Positions 1 through 10,420 of a stretch of DNA of 64,000 bases are shown here, piece after piece. Made by a program: the position numbers and the translations under genes. Each line of letters begins with the position of its first letter. Positions within the stretch are counted from its first letter, which is position 1. The notes beneath the pieces are model-generated. The model was given only the letters and a program-made list of their open reading frames with translations. It had not been told where the DNA came from and made no database searches. Where the stretch lies: contig JAFNXL010000011.1 of NCBI GenBank assembly GCA_017379075.1, positions 1-64,000 of the forward strand. Reading direction: 5' to 3'. Source of the stretch: Bacteroidaceae bacterium. GTDB taxonomy: Bacteria > Bacteroidota > Bacteroidia > Bacteroidales > Bacteroidaceae.

Positions 1-123
1 AATCTATAACAATATATATTGACGGTTCAAATCTTTCTTGTACTACATTTCCTTTTTTCTTGTCTCGTAAGCAATAATTCAAAGAACATCGTCGCAAACG
101 CCGTTGTTTCTCGTTTGCGGGTG

Positions 124-154
124 CAAAGGTAGGCACTTTCCACGAAACGGCAAA
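124..154 (-). promoter_or_regulatory. Bacteroidetes-type promoter firing leftward out of the window
   Basis: On the minus strand TTTGCCG (148-154) lies 19 bp before TACCTTTG (124-131), a full match to the Bacteroidetes -33/-7 consensus. Downstream, toward position 1, there is no long reading frame, but a GTTCTTTGA stretch near 85-92 resembles a boxA-type antiterminator of rRNA leaders. The transcript may therefore be a ribosomal RNA operon starting outside the window. The promoter is seen directly; the rRNA assignment is inference. Confidence 0.6.
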
Positions 155-201
155 GACACTTACTGCCTTTTTTTATACAAAATTGAAAAAAATATTAATA
201 C

Positions 202-225
202 ACATTATTATATAATATATATACG
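202..225 (+). repeat. AT-rich recurring element, copy 1 (extended)
   Basis: ACATTATTATA-TAATATATATACG matches the element seen at 15380, 28065, 36073, 57690 and 61638, here with a few extra AT bases. It lies upstream of the leftward promoter at 124-154. Function unknown. Confidence 0.5.
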
Positions 226-382
226 CACGGAAAACGTCTTTTACAGGCTCTGGGCGATGGGAAAGGCACAAAAAAGGGGCGGAGGAAGGCGTGACATTAC
301 AGAACCTGCCAGACGGCACTAAACTTGATTTTTTAGCTAAAAGAAAAAGTTTTCCATCAATGGTATAATCTTTGTTCCAACC

Positions 383-462
383 GTTGGAACGTATGTTTCA
401 TCTGTTGGAATGTACGTTTCATCGGCTGGAACGTATGTTTCATCAGTTGGAACATAACTTTT
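383..462. repeat. 21-bp tandem array of near-palindromes (array A)
   Basis: Four units start with GGAAC/GGAAT at 386, 407, 428 and 449, exactly 21 bp apart. Units 1-3 fit TGRAACRTAYGTTYCA, a palindrome in which the differences between arms are transitions; unit 4 is degraded. The array lies in the 656-bp gap before the transporter gene, between its terminator and the leftward promoter. The rest of that gap holds only a TTTAAGAA/TTCTTAAA hairpin (542-568) and AT-rich DNA. Because 21 is a multiple of three the array is open in one frame (heptads like LERMFHQ), but I do not think it is coding. Confidence 0.85.
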
Positions 463-597
463 GCAAGGAAGAAAATACTTTTATTACACTATCCGACAAC
501 AATTTAAGCACTATGTGTCAGAAACTTTACCCATTAAGGAATTTAAGAAGCTGTTTAAATTTCTTAAAAAAGTTTTTATATAGCCATACCTTAACAA

Positions 598-637
598 AAG
601 AAGTCCGCTCAGTTTTTATTACTGAAACGGACTTCTC
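598..637 (-). terminator. Terminator of the AspT-type transporter gene
   Basis: Arms GAAGTCCG (600-607) and CGGACTTC (628-635), extended by CTCAG/CTGAA, form a hairpin. Read on the minus strand it is followed by TTTTGTT. It starts about 20 bp past the transporter stop codon. Confidence 0.8.
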
Positions 638-656
638 TTTAATATTTGTTCAAATG

Positions 657-2396
657 TTATGCCGCCACGCACAACAGCAGGATGATAAGTTGGGCGGTCA
701 ATATACGAAGGAACATACTTAAGGGATAAACCGTACTGTAGCCAACGGCTGGCGCATCGTTTCCCGCAGTCTGATTGGCAAAAGCCAAAGCTGGGGGGTC
801 GGTTGTAGAACCGGCCATCAGTCCCATAAGCGTAAAATAATTCATCTTGTAATGCAGGCGGCCCACCATTCCCATAATAAGCAAAGGAATGACGGTGATG
901 AGGAAGCCGCACCACACATAAGTAATTCCATCGCCTGCCACTACCGTATCCACAAAAGTGGCTCCAGCTTTGATTCCCACGCTTGCCAGGAAGAGCGCTA
1001 AACCTATCTCGCGCAACATCAAGTTAGCACTGGTGGTGGTATAGGCCACAAGCTTGGCTTTATATCCGAAACGACCTATCAGTATGGCCACGATAAGCGG
1101 GCCACCAGCCAAACCCAGTTTTACCGGGGTTGGTATTCCGGGAATTGCAATGGGCAGCGATCCGAAAATAATACCGATGACGATGCCTACAAATATAGTA
1201 GTCAGATTGGGATGATCCAATTTCTTTACCGAGTTGCCCATCAAATTTGCCACACGATCCACAGCATCTTCGGGTCCAACCACGACAATCTTGTCGCCCA
1301 CCTGCATACGCAGGTTGCTATCTGCATACAGATTGGTTCCCGAACGACGGATGCGGGTAACATTAACACCATAGACCGAGCTGAAATGCAACGAGCCAAA
1401 ACGTTTGCCGTTCATGCTGGGCTGTGTCACCAAAATATGTTTACTTACCATTGGGACATCCTGGTCTTCCCACTCCACATCACAAACTGGGCCGATGAAA
1501 GCGATAACCGGTTCAGCATCGTCCTCGGCGCAAACAATATACATCTTGTCCCCCTCGTGAATAATGGTATCACGGTTAGGAATGCTCACATGCCCGTCGT
1601 GCAAAATTCTTGACACCACAAAGTCACGGCCCAAGAATTGCTTCACCTGCAACAAAGTGCGTCCGGCCAATGCCTTGTTGGTTGCACAAAGTGTCATCTT
1701 ATGTGGTTTGACATGAGGATTTTCCGCCTGTTCGCGGGCAATCTGCTCCTCCTCCTTTTTCAGACTAATACGGCAGATATAGCGCAGCGCTATTGTGGCG
1801 CCGATGATACCCACCACGCCCAAAGGATAGGCACAGGCATAACCATTGGCTATGGCAGGAGCGTCAGAACCAAAAATCTGACTGCAAGCCTCGTTTGCCG
1901 CTCCCAAACCCGGAGTGTTGGTGATGGCGCCACAAAGCACGCCCACCATCATTGCAAGGTTCCGCGAATTCTCACCGGCCATTCCGCCTCCTTCGTAGAA
2001 TACAAGGAAAAACAATGATACACAGCAGATTACATTAAGCAGAATCACACCGCTTGCCAACAGGTTCATGCGTATGCCCCCTTCCTTAAAACTCTCAAAG
2101 AAACCTGGGCCTACCTGCAAACCGATACAATATACAAAGAGGATGAGTCCGAAGTCCTGCACAAAAGTCAATACGTTTGTGGGACAAGCATACATCACCG
2201 AACCTGGAGTGGAGCCAAAGAAATTATAAAGATGTCCCACCAAGATTCCGGCAAACAACACAAAAGTGACTCCAAGCGACACCCCGAACAACTTCAATCG
2301 TCCCAAGGCCAAACCCAATGAAATCACAAGGGCATACAGCACAATAATATGCGCAACCGAATCAATGTTTACAAAAAGGTTTTCAAACCATTCCAT
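657..2396 (-). CDS. AspT/YidE-family putative anion exchanger (AAE family)
   Basis: A 579-residue inner-membrane protein with the layout of the aspartate:alanine exchanger family. About five hydrophobic helices lie at residues 15-200, two RCK_C/TrkA_C-type cytosolic domains follow at about 210-375 (each ending in motifs like [15 protein letters not shown] and [12 protein letters not shown]), and a second membrane block lies at about 395-579. Family members exchange amino acids or small carboxylates; the substrate here cannot be told. The last residues, [10 protein letters not shown], are a complete C-terminus. The start codon is 32 bp downstream of the malY-like gene, so the two are probably co-transcribed, which hints at amino-acid exchange linked to sulfur amino-acid breakdown (inference). 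Confidence 0.88.
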   Translation of the reverse strand: MEWFENLFVNIDSVAHIIVLYALVISLGLALGRLKLFGVSLGVTFVLFAGILVGHLYNFFGSTPGSVMYACPTNVLTFVQDFGLILFVYCIGLQVGPGFFESFKEGGIRMNLLASGVILLNVICCVSLFFLVFYEGGGMAGENSRNLAMMVGVLCGAITNTPGLGAANEACSQIFGSDAPAIANGYACAYPLGVVGIIGATIALRYICRISLKKEEEQIAREQAENPHVKPHKMTLCATNKALAGRTLLQVKQFLGRDFVVSRILHDGHVSIPNRDTIIHEGDKMYIVCAEDDAEPVIAFIGPVCDVEWEDQDVPMVSKHILVTQPSMNGKRFGSLHFSSVYGVNVTRIRRSGTNLYADSNLRMQVGDKIVVVGPEDAVDRVANLMGNSVKKLDHPNLTTIFVGIVIGIIFGSLPIAIPGIPTPVKLGLAGGPLIVAILIGRFGYKAKLVAYTTTSANLMLREIGLALFLASVGIKAGATFVDTVVAGDGITYVWCGFLITVIPLLIMGMVGRLHYKMNYFTLMGLMAGSTTDPPALAFANQTAGNDAPAVGYSTVYPLSMFLRILTAQLIILLLCVAA

Positions 2397-2428
2397 AATG
2401 AATATAATTTATTAATTATCACAATCTT

Positions 2429-3598
2429 TTACAACACCGCCTTGAGGCGTTCAAGGGCTTCTGCCAAGACCTGGCGCGGGAGAGCCACATTCAGGCGCAT
2501 AAATCCCTGTCCGCCAGGGCCGAACATTTCACCGTCATTCAGTGCCAAACGAGCCTTGTTCACAAACAAGTCTACGAGTTCATCGTGCGAGAGCTTCAAG
2601 CCTCTACAATCCAACCACACCAAGAAAGATGCCTGCGGACGCAACGCCTTGATGCCGTTGAGATGAGCGGAGCAGAAATCGGCCACATAATCCACATTAC
2701 CTTGCACATACTCCAACATCTGACGACGCCATTCCTCGCCATTCCTGTAGGCTGCAATCGTTGCGATGGGAGGGAAAAGGCCGGGAGCGGCCAGTTCGCT
2801 TGCCTCAAGCCAGCCAAAGAACTTCTCGCGCAATTCTTCATCGGACACCACGGCATAGGAAGACACCACTCCGGGAATGTTAAACGTCTTGGACGGAGCG
2901 CCAAAAGTGATGCTTATCTCGGCTGCCTCGGGACAGACAGAGGCAAAGGGTATATGCTTGTGCCCGTAAAGTGTCATATCCGAATGAATCTCATCGCTGA
3001 TTACCAAAATGTTGTGGGCATGGCAGAAACGAGCCAGTTTCCGCAAAGTATCCTTGTCCCAAACCAATCCTGCGGGATTATGTGGATTGCTCAGGATGAA
3101 CAACTTGCACGATTCGTCACAAATGCGCTCCAACTGTTCGAAATCCATTGCATAAGTGCCGTCCTTCTGTTCAATCAAAGGATTGAATACCACTTCGTAA
3201 CCGTTGTTTTCCGGTATCAGGCGGAAGGGATGGTAAACAGGAGGCTGAATGATCACCTTGTCCCCCTTCTCCAGGAAACAGTTCACCACAAGACCGATGC
3301 CCTTCACAATGCCGGGAATATATGAAAGCCATTCGGGCTTTACCTCCCACTGATGATGCGATGCAATCCAGTCCACTATAGCTGGGCGGAAATCCTCTGG
3401 CTCAACAGTATATCCCAGAACGGGATGTTGGAGCCGTTCCCTGATTGCGTCTACGATGAAGTCCGGTGTGGCAAAATCCATATCGGCCACCCATAGTCCA
3501 ATCAGGTCATCTCTGCCATACGTCTGCTGCATGGCAGCGTGCTTCACATCGCCCGACCCTCTGCGGTCAACCAATGTGTCAAAATCATACTTTTTCAT
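2429..3598 (-). CDS. MalY/PatB-family PLP-dependent cystathionine beta-lyase or aminotransferase
   Basis: A 389-residue fold-type I PLP enzyme. It starts with the typical FDTLVDRRGSGDVKH block, then LWVADMDFATP. SNPHNPAG (about residue 172) is the cofactor/substrate motif, SDEIHSDM holds the PLP-pyridine Asp, and GAPSKTFNIPG (about residue 235) holds the PLP lysine. MalY/PatB enzymes cleave cystathionine or cysteine S-conjugates; some act as aminotransferases. No signal peptide, so cytoplasmic. First gene of a probable two-gene unit with the AspT-type exchanger. Family assignment is firm, exact substrate is not. Confidence 0.9.
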   Translation of the reverse strand: MKKYDFDTLVDRRGSGDVKHAAMQQTYGRDDLIGLWVADMDFATPDFIVDAIRERLQHPVLGYTVEPEDFRPAIVDWIASHHQWEVKPEWLSYIPGIVKGIGLVVNCFLEKGDKVIIQPPVYHPFRLIPENNGYEVVFNPLIEQKDGTYAMDFEQLERICDESCKLFILSNPHNPAGLVWDKDTLRKLARFCHAHNILVISDEIHSDMTLYGHKHIPFASVCPEAAEISITFGAPSKTFNIPGVVSSYAVVSDEELREKFFGWLEASELAAPGLFPPIATIAAYRNGEEWRRQMLEYVQGNVDYVADFCSAHLNGIKALRPQASFLVWLDCRGLKLSHDELVDLFVNKARLALNDGEMFGPGGQGFMRLNVALPRQVLAEALERLKAVL

Positions 3599-3653
3599 TG
3601 TTTCTGTAAAGATGCGTAATTAAATACTACATAACAACCTTTGAAAAACCATG

Positions 3654-3661
3654 CAAAGGTA
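3654..3661 (-). promoter_or_regulatory. -7 element for the malY-like/transporter unit
   Basis: TACCTTTG on the minus strand, 56 bp before the malY-like start codon. No good -33 TTTG lies at the expected 19-20 bp, so it is a partial match. Confidence 0.45.
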
Positions 3662-3743
3662 CCTAAAATATCTTATTTGGGCGCCTCTCCCAACAAAAAA
3701 TCAGACTTTAACGGAGATTCTTTTTCTATTTTCTTCCGTTTCT

Positions 3744-3774
3744 TTTGCCATCACGGGATTTTTGTTTAATTTTG
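3744..3774 (+). promoter_or_regulatory. Promoter of mutA-mutB
   Basis: TTTG (3744-3747), 19 bp spacer, TAATTTTG (3767-3774): full match to the Bacteroidetes consensus, about 40 bp before the mutA start codon. No cobalamin riboswitch is visible in the short leader. Confidence 0.7.
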
Positions 3775-3815
3775 CTCCACTTATTAGCATTATACATTAT
3801 TTAATTTATTAAAAA

Positions 3816-5672
3816 ATGGCAGATAATAAAGAAAAACTTTTTTCTGATTTTACCGCCCCCAGCGCCCAGGAATGGCGCGAGAAGATTGAGGTAGACCTCA
3901 AGGGTGCAGACTATCAGAAAAAGATGGTTTGGAGAACCAACGAAGGTTTCTCCATGGAACCGTTCTACCGCAAGGAAGACGTGGACAAACTGGCCACCGT
4001 TAACGCCTTGCCCGGTGAGTTCCCCTATGTTCGCGGCAACAAGGCTGCGAGTAACGAATGGCACGTCCGTCAGGACATCAAGTGCGAATGCCCCAAGGCA
4101 GCAAACGAGAAAGCGCTTGACATCCTCAACAAAGGCGTGGACAGCATCGGCTTCAACGTTCCCGCCAAGGAACTGAGCGCCGAGTACATCTCCACTCTTC
4201 TTGACGGCATCCAGGCCGAATGCGTAGAGCTCAACTTCCAGACTTGCCAGTGCCAGTCTGTGGAATTGGCCAAGATTCTGGTTGCCTATTTCCAGGAGAA
4301 GGGTTACGACCCCGCAAAGATTGAGGGTAGCATCTGTTTCGATCCCATCGGCAAGATGATCACCAAGGGCAAGGACACCACCGAGAAACTGGCTTGCGCC
4401 AAGGAACTCGTGGAAATCTTCGCCGCCTACCCCAACTTCCGTGCCGTAGCAGTGAATGCCTTCTACCTCACCAATGCAGGAGCCTACAGCTATCAGGATC
4501 TGGGCTACGCCCTGGCTTGGGGTAACGAGTACATGGCACAGCTCACCGAGGCCGGTGTGGCCCCCGAAGTTGCCGCACAGAACATCAAGTTCAACTTGGG
4601 TATCAACGGCGTTTACTTCATGGAGATTGCCAAGATCCGTGCAGCCCGCATGCTGTGGTCACAGATTGTAAGCCAGTATACCGCCTGCAAGGAAAGCGCC
4701 AAGATGCACATCTGCGCCATCACCACCACATACAACCAGACTTTGTTTGACAGCTATGTGAACATGCTGCGCACCCAGACCGAGGCCATGAGTGCCGCTC
4801 TGGGAGGTGTGGACAGCATTGTTGTGGTTCCCTTCGACGCTCCCTACGAGGCTCCCACCGAGTTCGCAGAGCGCATCGCACGCAACCAGCAGTTGCTGCT
4901 GAAGGACGAGTGCCACTTCGATCGCATGGTAGACGTTGCCGGAGGTTCTTACTTCATTGAGCAGCTCACCACCGATCTGGCCAAGCAAGCATGGAACCTT
5001 TTCCTCGCTGTTGAGGAAGAAGGCGGCTTCCTGGCTGCAGCCAAGGCCGGAAACATCCAGAACGCCATCAACACCACCAACGCCAACCGTCACGCAGACG
5101 CAGGCAAGCGCAAAGAATTCTTGCTGGGTACCAACCAGTTCCCCAACTTCACCGAGACCAGCGAAGGCAAGGAACCCGTTGCATGCTGCTGCAAGGCCTG
5201 CTGCACAGAAGGTGCCGAGACCGAGATTCCCGCACTCAAGACCGCACGCCTGTCAAGCGACTTCGAAGCATTGCGCCTGACCACCGAGAAGGCAGAGAAG
5301 ACACCCGTTGCCTTCATGCTCACCATCGGCAATCTGGCCATGCGCCAGGCTCGCGCCCAGTTCAGCTGCAACTTCCTGGCCGCTGCCGGATACAAGGTTG
5401 TGGACAACCTGGGCTTCGCCACCGTGGAAGAAGGTGTGGACAAGGCTCTTGAAGCCGGTGCAGACATCGTTGTCATCTGTTCAAGCGACGACGAATACGC
5501 AGAATATGCAGTTCCCGCATACAAGTATCTGGACGGCCGCGCCATGTTCGTTGTGGCAGGTGCTCCCGCTTGCGCGGAAGACCTCAAGGCTGCCGGCATC
5601 GAGAACTTCATCCATGTCCGCGTAGACCAGCTGAAGACATTGAAAGAGTATAACGCTAAATTAGGAATCTAA
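3816..5672 (+). CDS. mutA: Methylmalonyl-CoA mutase, small (beta) subunit
   Basis: A 618-residue cytoplasmic subunit of the heterodimeric B12 enzyme that interconverts succinyl-CoA and (R)-methylmalonyl-CoA in the succinate-propionate pathway. The TIM-barrel half spans about residues 30-450, with [17 protein letters not shown] near the start and [13 protein letters not shown] near 370. A flavodoxin-like cobalamin-type domain follows at about 490-618. It lacks the DxHxxG cobalt-binding motif, as expected of the non-catalytic subunit. The linker holds a cysteine cluster, ACCCKACC (Cys 457-459, 462, 463), which I do not know as a family feature. GC-rich, regular codon use suggests high expression. 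Only 4 bp separate it from mutB. Confidence 0.96.
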   Translation: MADNKEKLFSDFTAPSAQEWREKIEVDLKGADYQKKMVWRTNEGFSMEPFYRKEDVDKLATVNALPGEFPYVRGNKAASNEWHVRQDIKCECPKAANEKALDILNKGVDSIGFNVPAKELSAEYISTLLDGIQAECVELNFQTCQCQSVELAKILVAYFQEKGYDPAKIEGSICFDPIGKMITKGKDTTEKLACAKELVEIFAAYPNFRAVAVNAFYLTNAGAYSYQDLGYALAWGNEYMAQLTEAGVAPEVAAQNIKFNLGINGVYFMEIAKIRAARMLWSQIVSQYTACKESAKMHICAITTTYNQTLFDSYVNMLRTQTEAMSAALGGVDSIVVVPFDAPYEAPTEFAERIARNQQLLLKDECHFDRMVDVAGGSYFIEQLTTDLAKQAWNLFLAVEEEGGFLAAAKAGNIQNAINTTNANRHADAGKRKEFLLGTNQFPNFTETSEGKEPVACCCKACCTEGAETEIPALKTARLSSDFEALRLTTEKAEKTPVAFMLTIGNLAMRQARAQFSCNFLAAAGYKVVDNLGFATVEEGVDKALEAGADIVVICSSDDEYAEYAVPAYKYLDGRAMFVVAGAPACAEDLKAAGIENFIHVRVDQLKTLKEYNAKLGI

Positions 5673-5676
5673 GATT

Positions 5677-7842
5677 ATGGCACGTAAACAATTCAACAAC
5701 ATAGACATCTTTGCCGGAATTGAAGCAAAGAACGGCCAGCAATGGCAAAAGGAGAATGGTATCACTGCCAACTGGAAGACTCCTGAGCAGATTGACATCC
5801 AACCCGTTTATACAAAGGAAGACCTTGAAGGCATGGAGCATCTGGACTTTGCTGCCGGTATCCCTCCCTTCCTGCGTGGCCCCTATAGCATGATGTATCC
5901 TTTCCGTCCGTGGACCATCCGCCAGTATGCCGGATTCTCTACCGCCGAGGAGAGTAACGCATTCTACCGCCGCAACCTGGCCAGCGGACAGAAGGGTCTG
6001 TCCGTAGCGTTCGACCTCCCCACCCACCGCGGTTATGACCCCGACAACCAGCGCGTTGTGGGCGATGTGGGCAAGGCCGGTGTAAGCATCTGCTCACTGG
6101 AGAACATGAAGACCCTCTTCGCAGGCATCCCCTTGAACAAGATGTCAGTGTCCATGACCATGAACGGTGGTGTATTGCCCGTTTTGGCGTTCTACATCAA
6201 CGCCGGTCTGGAACAGGGTGCCAAGCTGGAAGAAATGGCCGGTACCATCCAGAACGACATTCTGAAGGAATTCATGGTGCGCAACACCTATATCTATCCC
6301 CCTGCATTCTCAATGAAGATCATCGCTGACATCTTTGAGTACACCAGCCAGAAGATGCCCAAGTTCAACAGCATCTCCATCTCTGGTTACCACATGCAGG
6401 AAGCCGGCGCCACAGCCGACATCGAATTGGCCTACACCCTGGCCGACGGTATGGACTATCTGCGTGCAGGTATCAATGCCGGCATCGATGTGGACGCTTT
6501 CGCACCCCGTCTCAGCTTCTTCTGGGCCATCGGCATGAACCACTTCATGGAAATCGCCAAGATGCGCGCAGGCCGTCTGTTGTGGGCGAAGATTGTGAAG
6601 AGCTTCGGCGCAAAGAACCCCAAGTCAATGGCTTTGCGTACCCACTCTCAGACCTCTGGTTGGTCACTCACCGAGCAGGATCCCTTCAACAACGTGGGCC
6701 GTACCTGTATCGAGGCCATGGCTGCCGTGTTGGGCCACACCCAGTCACTGCACACCAACGCTCTGGACGAGGCTATCGCACTGCCCACCGACTTCAGCGC
6801 ACGTATCGCACGTAACACACAGATCTATATCCAGAACGAAACCCAGGTGTGCAAGCACATCGATCCCTGGGCAGGTTCATACTATGTGGAGAAGCTCACC
6901 CAGGAACTCTACTACAAGGCTTGGGAGCACATCCAGGAAATCGAGAAGCTGGGCGGTATGGCAAAGGCCATCGAGACCGGTCTGCCCAAGATGCGCATCG
7001 AAGAGGCTGCCGCACGCACACAGGCCCGCATCGACTCTGGCGTTCAGACCATCGTAGGTACCAACAAGTACCGTCTGGAGCACGAGGATCCCATTGACAT
7101 TCTGGAAATCGACAACACCGCCGTTCGCCTGCAGCAGGAAGAGGCACTGAAGGTGCTGAAGGCCAACCGCGACGAAGCTCAGGTAAAGGCCGATCTGGAA
7201 GCCATCACCGCTTGCGTGAAGGAGTTTGCCGAGGGCAAGAAGAGCGAGCAGAACCTGCTCGACCTGGCTGTTACAGCCGCCGGCCACCGTGCCACTTTGG
7301 GAGAAATCAGCGACGCTTGCGAGGCTATCGTAGGACGTTACAAAGCAGTAATCAGAACCATTTCAGGAGTGTACAGTTCAGAAAGCAAGAACGATGCAGA
7401 CCTTGAGAAGGCCTGCCAGCTCACCGAAGAATTTGCCAAGAAGGAAGGACGCCGTCCACGTATCATGGTGGCCAAGATGGGCCAGGACGGTCACGACCGC
7501 GGTGCAAAGGTGGTAGCTACCGGATATGCCGACTGCGGATTCGACGTGGACATGGGACCCTTGTTCCAGACTCCCGAAGAGGCCGCTCGCCAGGCTGTAG
7601 AGAACGACGTTAACGTAGTGGGTGCCAGCTCTCTGGCTGCCGGCCACAAGACCCTCATCCCCCAGCTCATCGAAGAGTTGAAGAAACTGGGTCGCGAGGA
7701 CATCATGGTCATTGCCGGCGGTGTAATTCCCGCTCAGGACTACGACTTCCTCTATCAGGCCGGTGTGGCTGCCGTGTTCGGCCCCGGTACCAGCGTAGCA
7801 AAGGCTGCCTGCGAAATCATGAACATCCTGTTGGAAGACTGA
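5677..7842 (+). CDS. mutB: Methylmalonyl-CoA mutase, large (alpha) catalytic subunit
   Basis: A 721-residue catalytic subunit. The substrate-binding barrel covers about residues 40-560 ([20 protein letters not shown] near the start, [20 protein letters not shown] near 275). The C-terminal cobalamin domain has [10 protein letters not shown] at about 604-613, whose His is the lower axial cobalt ligand, plus [10 protein letters not shown] and GGVIP loops. Length is normal for the family. It forms an operon with mutA and is followed by a strong terminator. In Bacteroidales this pair drives propionate formation from succinate and needs imported B12; no B12 transport genes are in the window. Confidence 0.97.
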   Translation: MARKQFNNIDIFAGIEAKNGQQWQKENGITANWKTPEQIDIQPVYTKEDLEGMEHLDFAAGIPPFLRGPYSMMYPFRPWTIRQYAGFSTAEESNAFYRRNLASGQKGLSVAFDLPTHRGYDPDNQRVVGDVGKAGVSICSLENMKTLFAGIPLNKMSVSMTMNGGVLPVLAFYINAGLEQGAKLEEMAGTIQNDILKEFMVRNTYIYPPAFSMKIIADIFEYTSQKMPKFNSISISGYHMQEAGATADIELAYTLADGMDYLRAGINAGIDVDAFAPRLSFFWAIGMNHFMEIAKMRAGRLLWAKIVKSFGAKNPKSMALRTHSQTSGWSLTEQDPFNNVGRTCIEAMAAVLGHTQSLHTNALDEAIALPTDFSARIARNTQIYIQNETQVCKHIDPWAGSYYVEKLTQELYYKAWEHIQEIEKLGGMAKAIETGLPKMRIEEAAARTQARIDSGVQTIVGTNKYRLEHEDPIDILEIDNTAVRLQQEEALKVLKANRDEAQVKADLEAITACVKEFAEGKKSEQNLLDLAVTAAGHRATLGEISDACEAIVGRYKAVIRTISGVYSSESKNDADLEKACQLTEEFAKKEGRRPRIMVAKMGQDGHDRGAKVVATGYADCGFDVDMGPLFQTPEEAARQAVENDVNVVGASSLAAGHKTLIPQLIEELKKLGREDIMVIAGGVIPAQDYDFLYQAGVAAVFGPGTSVAKAACEIMNILLED

Positions 7843-7870
7843 TTTCACGGCCGCAGACCATAACAACAAA

Positions 7871-7904
7871 GGGCTGTCCTCTTTCCGGGGACAGCCTTTT
7901 TTTT
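7871..7904 (+). terminator. Terminator of mutA-mutB
   Basis: GGCTGTCC ... GGACAGCC hairpin followed by eight T. Its loop and stem (CTCTTTCCGGGG) closely resemble the terminator at 34728. Confidence 0.92.
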
Positions 7905-7971
7905 CGTGGCGATTCCCCAAATACAGTGCGGAACAGATTGTCCCAACACATAATTTTATTTTCCATTTTCA

Positions 7972-8001
7972 TTGCAGGACAAAATATTGTTTATATATTT
8001 G
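7972..8001 (+). promoter_or_regulatory. Promoter of the first GH20 gene
   Basis: TTG (7972-7974), 19 bp, TATATTTG (7994-8001), about 30 bp before the start codon. Confidence 0.7.
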
Positions 8002-8030
8002 CAGTCACAATACATAATTAAATAATATTC

Positions 8031-10241
8031 ATGCAAAAAAGTTCATTTAAGAAAATTGTCCTGTGCGCTGCGCTTATGCTTTCGGGCGCGGTCCACACAC
8101 AAGCCGCAGGCCCCGTGCGCATCATTCCGCAGCCGGTGCAGATGGAAGAGAGAGAGGGAACGTATGTGCTCCCGGAAAAGATTGTGATTGGCTATGAAAG
8201 CGCCCTGCAAGCCCAGGCCAAATACCTGCAGGAACTGCTGGTGCAGTCTACCGGACGCATGGCCACGCTGAAGGAAGGCAAGGCCAAGGGTGACATTGTT
8301 TTGCGCACAGACTCGACCAGTCTGAAGGCAGAAGGCTATACCCTTTCCGTCACCCCCAAGCGCATTGAGATTACGGGAGCCGACGTAAACGGAGCCTTCT
8401 ACGGCATCCAGTCCATGCTTCAGCTTTTCCCGGCCGAGATTTACAACCAGCGCTGGCAGCAGCAGGTTGCATGGGAAGCACCCTGCGTGGAAATCTCGGA
8501 CGCGCCGGAGCGCCCCTGGCGTGGTATGATGATTGACGTGGCACGCTATTTCTACGACAAGGAATTCATCAAGAAGTACATTGACATGATGGCAATGTAC
8601 AAGTTCAACAAGCTGCAGTTCCATCTGATTGACGATTCGGGCTGGCGACTGGAGATAAAGAAGTATCCGCGCCTGACGGAAGTGGGTGCATGGGCCGGAC
8701 CCGACGAAAAGCGCCTGGGCGGTTTCTACACCCAGGACGAAGTGCGCGAAATGGTGGAATACGGCAAGGTGCGCGGCGTGGAGCTGATTCCCGAAGTGGA
8801 GTTCCCCGCCCACATCCTCTCTGCTGTGGTGGCCTATCCCTGGCTCAGTTGTACGGGTTTGCAGCATGAGCTGCCCACACAGCACTTCATCAGCCGCGAC
8901 CTGCTCTGCGCCGGCAAGGAAACCACCCTTCAGTTCTTGCAGGACGTACTGGAAGAGACCGCAGAGCTTTTCCCCTCGGCCTACATCAACATCGGTGGCG
9001 ACGAAGCCGTATATACCCGCTGGGAAAGCTGTCCCCATTGCCAGGCTGTAATGAAGCGCGAGGGACTTTCCAAGGCTTCGGAACTGCAGGGCTACCTCAC
9101 CAACAAGGTGGCCGAGATGATGAAGAAAAAGAACCGCACCCTCATTGGATGGGACGAGATCATCCAGCGCGGAAAGCTTAACGACCAGGTGGTGGCACTG
9201 ACATGGCGTAACCTTAACGACACCATCAAGGCCACAAAAACCGGCCACAAGTCCATCCTCACGCCCGCCTCGCACATGTACCTCGACTTCCCCGAGGACC
9301 GCATTCCAGGAGAGGTGCAGGCGGCAACATGGCGTCCGCCCATTTCAGTGGAGAAATGCTACTCCATGCCCGTGAACGACTATTCCGAATCATCAACCGT
9401 CATTGGCGTGCAGGCATGCCTGTGGAGCGACCAGTTCATCCACGGCACAGCGCTGCAAGAGATTACCCCCCTGAACGAAAACCGCTCGGAAAACTATGTG
9501 GAATACCTCTCCTTCCCGCGCATGCTGGCCGTGAGCGAGGTGGCATGGTGCAAGCAGAGCAAGCGCAACTATGAGGACTTCCGCAACCGTTTGGGCACAC
9601 ACTTCGCACGTCTGGACAACAAAGGCTGCAACTACCGCCTGCCCACCCCCCGCATTGAAAAGGAGGAAAAGACCACCGACGGAAAGGTGACGTTCACCCT
9701 GGCCTGCGATGTGCCCGGAGCGGACATCAGATACACCACAAACGGCAGATACCCCACGGTACACTCGGCAAAATACACCGGTCCCGTCACTCTTGACAAC
9801 CGCGAAGACCTGCGCGCAATCACAGTGGTTTCAAACGTGCGCTACTCACTGCCCCTCTACTTCGCGCCCGACTATTCCGCCTACAAGGCCTTCGGAGAGC
9901 ACGTCTTCGGCTGGGAGCCTCTGCGTATCCAGTCCAAGCCCGCCAACTGGCGCTTCGAGGTTACAGGTAAGGTTTCCGGCAACGGCACTTATGAACTGAC
10001 CGTCATCCCCACTCGCGGAGACAAGGAAGTTGTGCTCGGCACGCTGAAGCTGTGGAAACGCAAGGAACTGATGGCGGAAGTCTCTGCCAACAAGACAATC
10101 AAGACCGGTGGCCAACCTGCCACTTACCGTTTCACGCTGAATGCCTTCGAGGCCGGAACGCCCTTCCACATCGAACTGGAAGCTTCCGCACCCAACGGCA
10201 ACAACACCACCGGCATGATTTTCCTGCGAAAGGTTGACTAA
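8031..10241 (+). CDS. Secreted beta-N-acetylhexosaminidase, GH20, with C-terminal chitobiase-type domain
   Basis: A 736-residue exported enzyme. The signal peptide is residues 1-25 (KKIVLCAALMLSGAVHTQAA). A GH20b N-terminal domain lies at about 28-150 and the GH20 barrel at about 155-520. The catalytic pair is in INIGGDEAVY (about 320-329); FHLIDDSGWRLEIKKYPRL and EVEFPAH are further family blocks. Residues about 545-610 (IRYTTNGRYPTVHSAKYTGP) match the chitobiase C-terminal domain. GH20 enzymes remove terminal GlcNAc/GalNAc from N-glycans, mucin glycans or chitin oligomers by substrate-assisted catalysis. Single-gene unit with its own promoter and terminator, not in a SusCD locus. Confidence 0.95.
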   Translation: MQKSSFKKIVLCAALMLSGAVHTQAAGPVRIIPQPVQMEEREGTYVLPEKIVIGYESALQAQAKYLQELLVQSTGRMATLKEGKAKGDIVLRTDSTSLKAEGYTLSVTPKRIEITGADVNGAFYGIQSMLQLFPAEIYNQRWQQQVAWEAPCVEISDAPERPWRGMMIDVARYFYDKEFIKKYIDMMAMYKFNKLQFHLIDDSGWRLEIKKYPRLTEVGAWAGPDEKRLGGFYTQDEVREMVEYGKVRGVELIPEVEFPAHILSAVVAYPWLSCTGLQHELPTQHFISRDLLCAGKETTLQFLQDVLEETAELFPSAYINIGGDEAVYTRWESCPHCQAVMKREGLSKASELQGYLTNKVAEMMKKKNRTLIGWDEIIQRGKLNDQVVALTWRNLNDTIKATKTGHKSILTPASHMYLDFPEDRIPGEVQAATWRPPISVEKCYSMPVNDYSESSTVIGVQACLWSDQFIHGTALQEITPLNENRSENYVEYLSFPRMLAVSEVAWCKQSKRNYEDFRNRLGTHFARLDNKGCNYRLPTPRIEKEEKTTDGKVTFTLACDVPGADIRYTTNGRYPTVHSAKYTGPVTLDNREDLRAITVVSNVRYSLPLYFAPDYSAYKAFGEHVFGWEPLRIQSKPANWRFEVTGKVSGNGTYELTVIPTRGDKEVVLGTLKLWKRKELMAEVSANKTIKTGGQPATYRFTLNAFEAGTPFHIELEASAPNGNNTTGMIFLRKVD

Positions 10242-10271
10242 GCCAGCAAACCAGGACATATAATAAACAAG

Positions 10272-10301
10272 GACGGACGACACGCAATGGTGCCGTCCGT
10301 C
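10272..10301 (+). terminator. Terminator-like hairpin after the GH20 gene (repeat of the one at 16075)
   Basis: GACGGACGACAC / GTGCCGTCCGTC, a 12-bp stem with loop GCAATG, 30 bp past the stop codon. The T tract is weak (CTTGTTGTCTT). The copy at 16075 has the same loop and a near-identical stem. Confidence 0.7.
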
Positions 10302-10420
10302 TTGTTGTCTTACCCGTTATTCCTATAATGGAAGGAATAGACTTTGGCAGTCGGATGAGTCAGTATGAACACATTTGACCAGCAAATCCCAACATCTCAC
10401 CGAATCACGCATGTAACGTG

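Noticed and set aside
372-722. 116-residue plus-strand gene over array A
   Set aside because: Its first part is the 21-bp repeat read in frame and its end crosses the terminator and 3' end of the transporter gene. No promoter or family match.
3599-3815. Cobalamin riboswitch before mutA
   Set aside because: The leader after the promoter is only about 35 nt and lacks a B12-box-like core.
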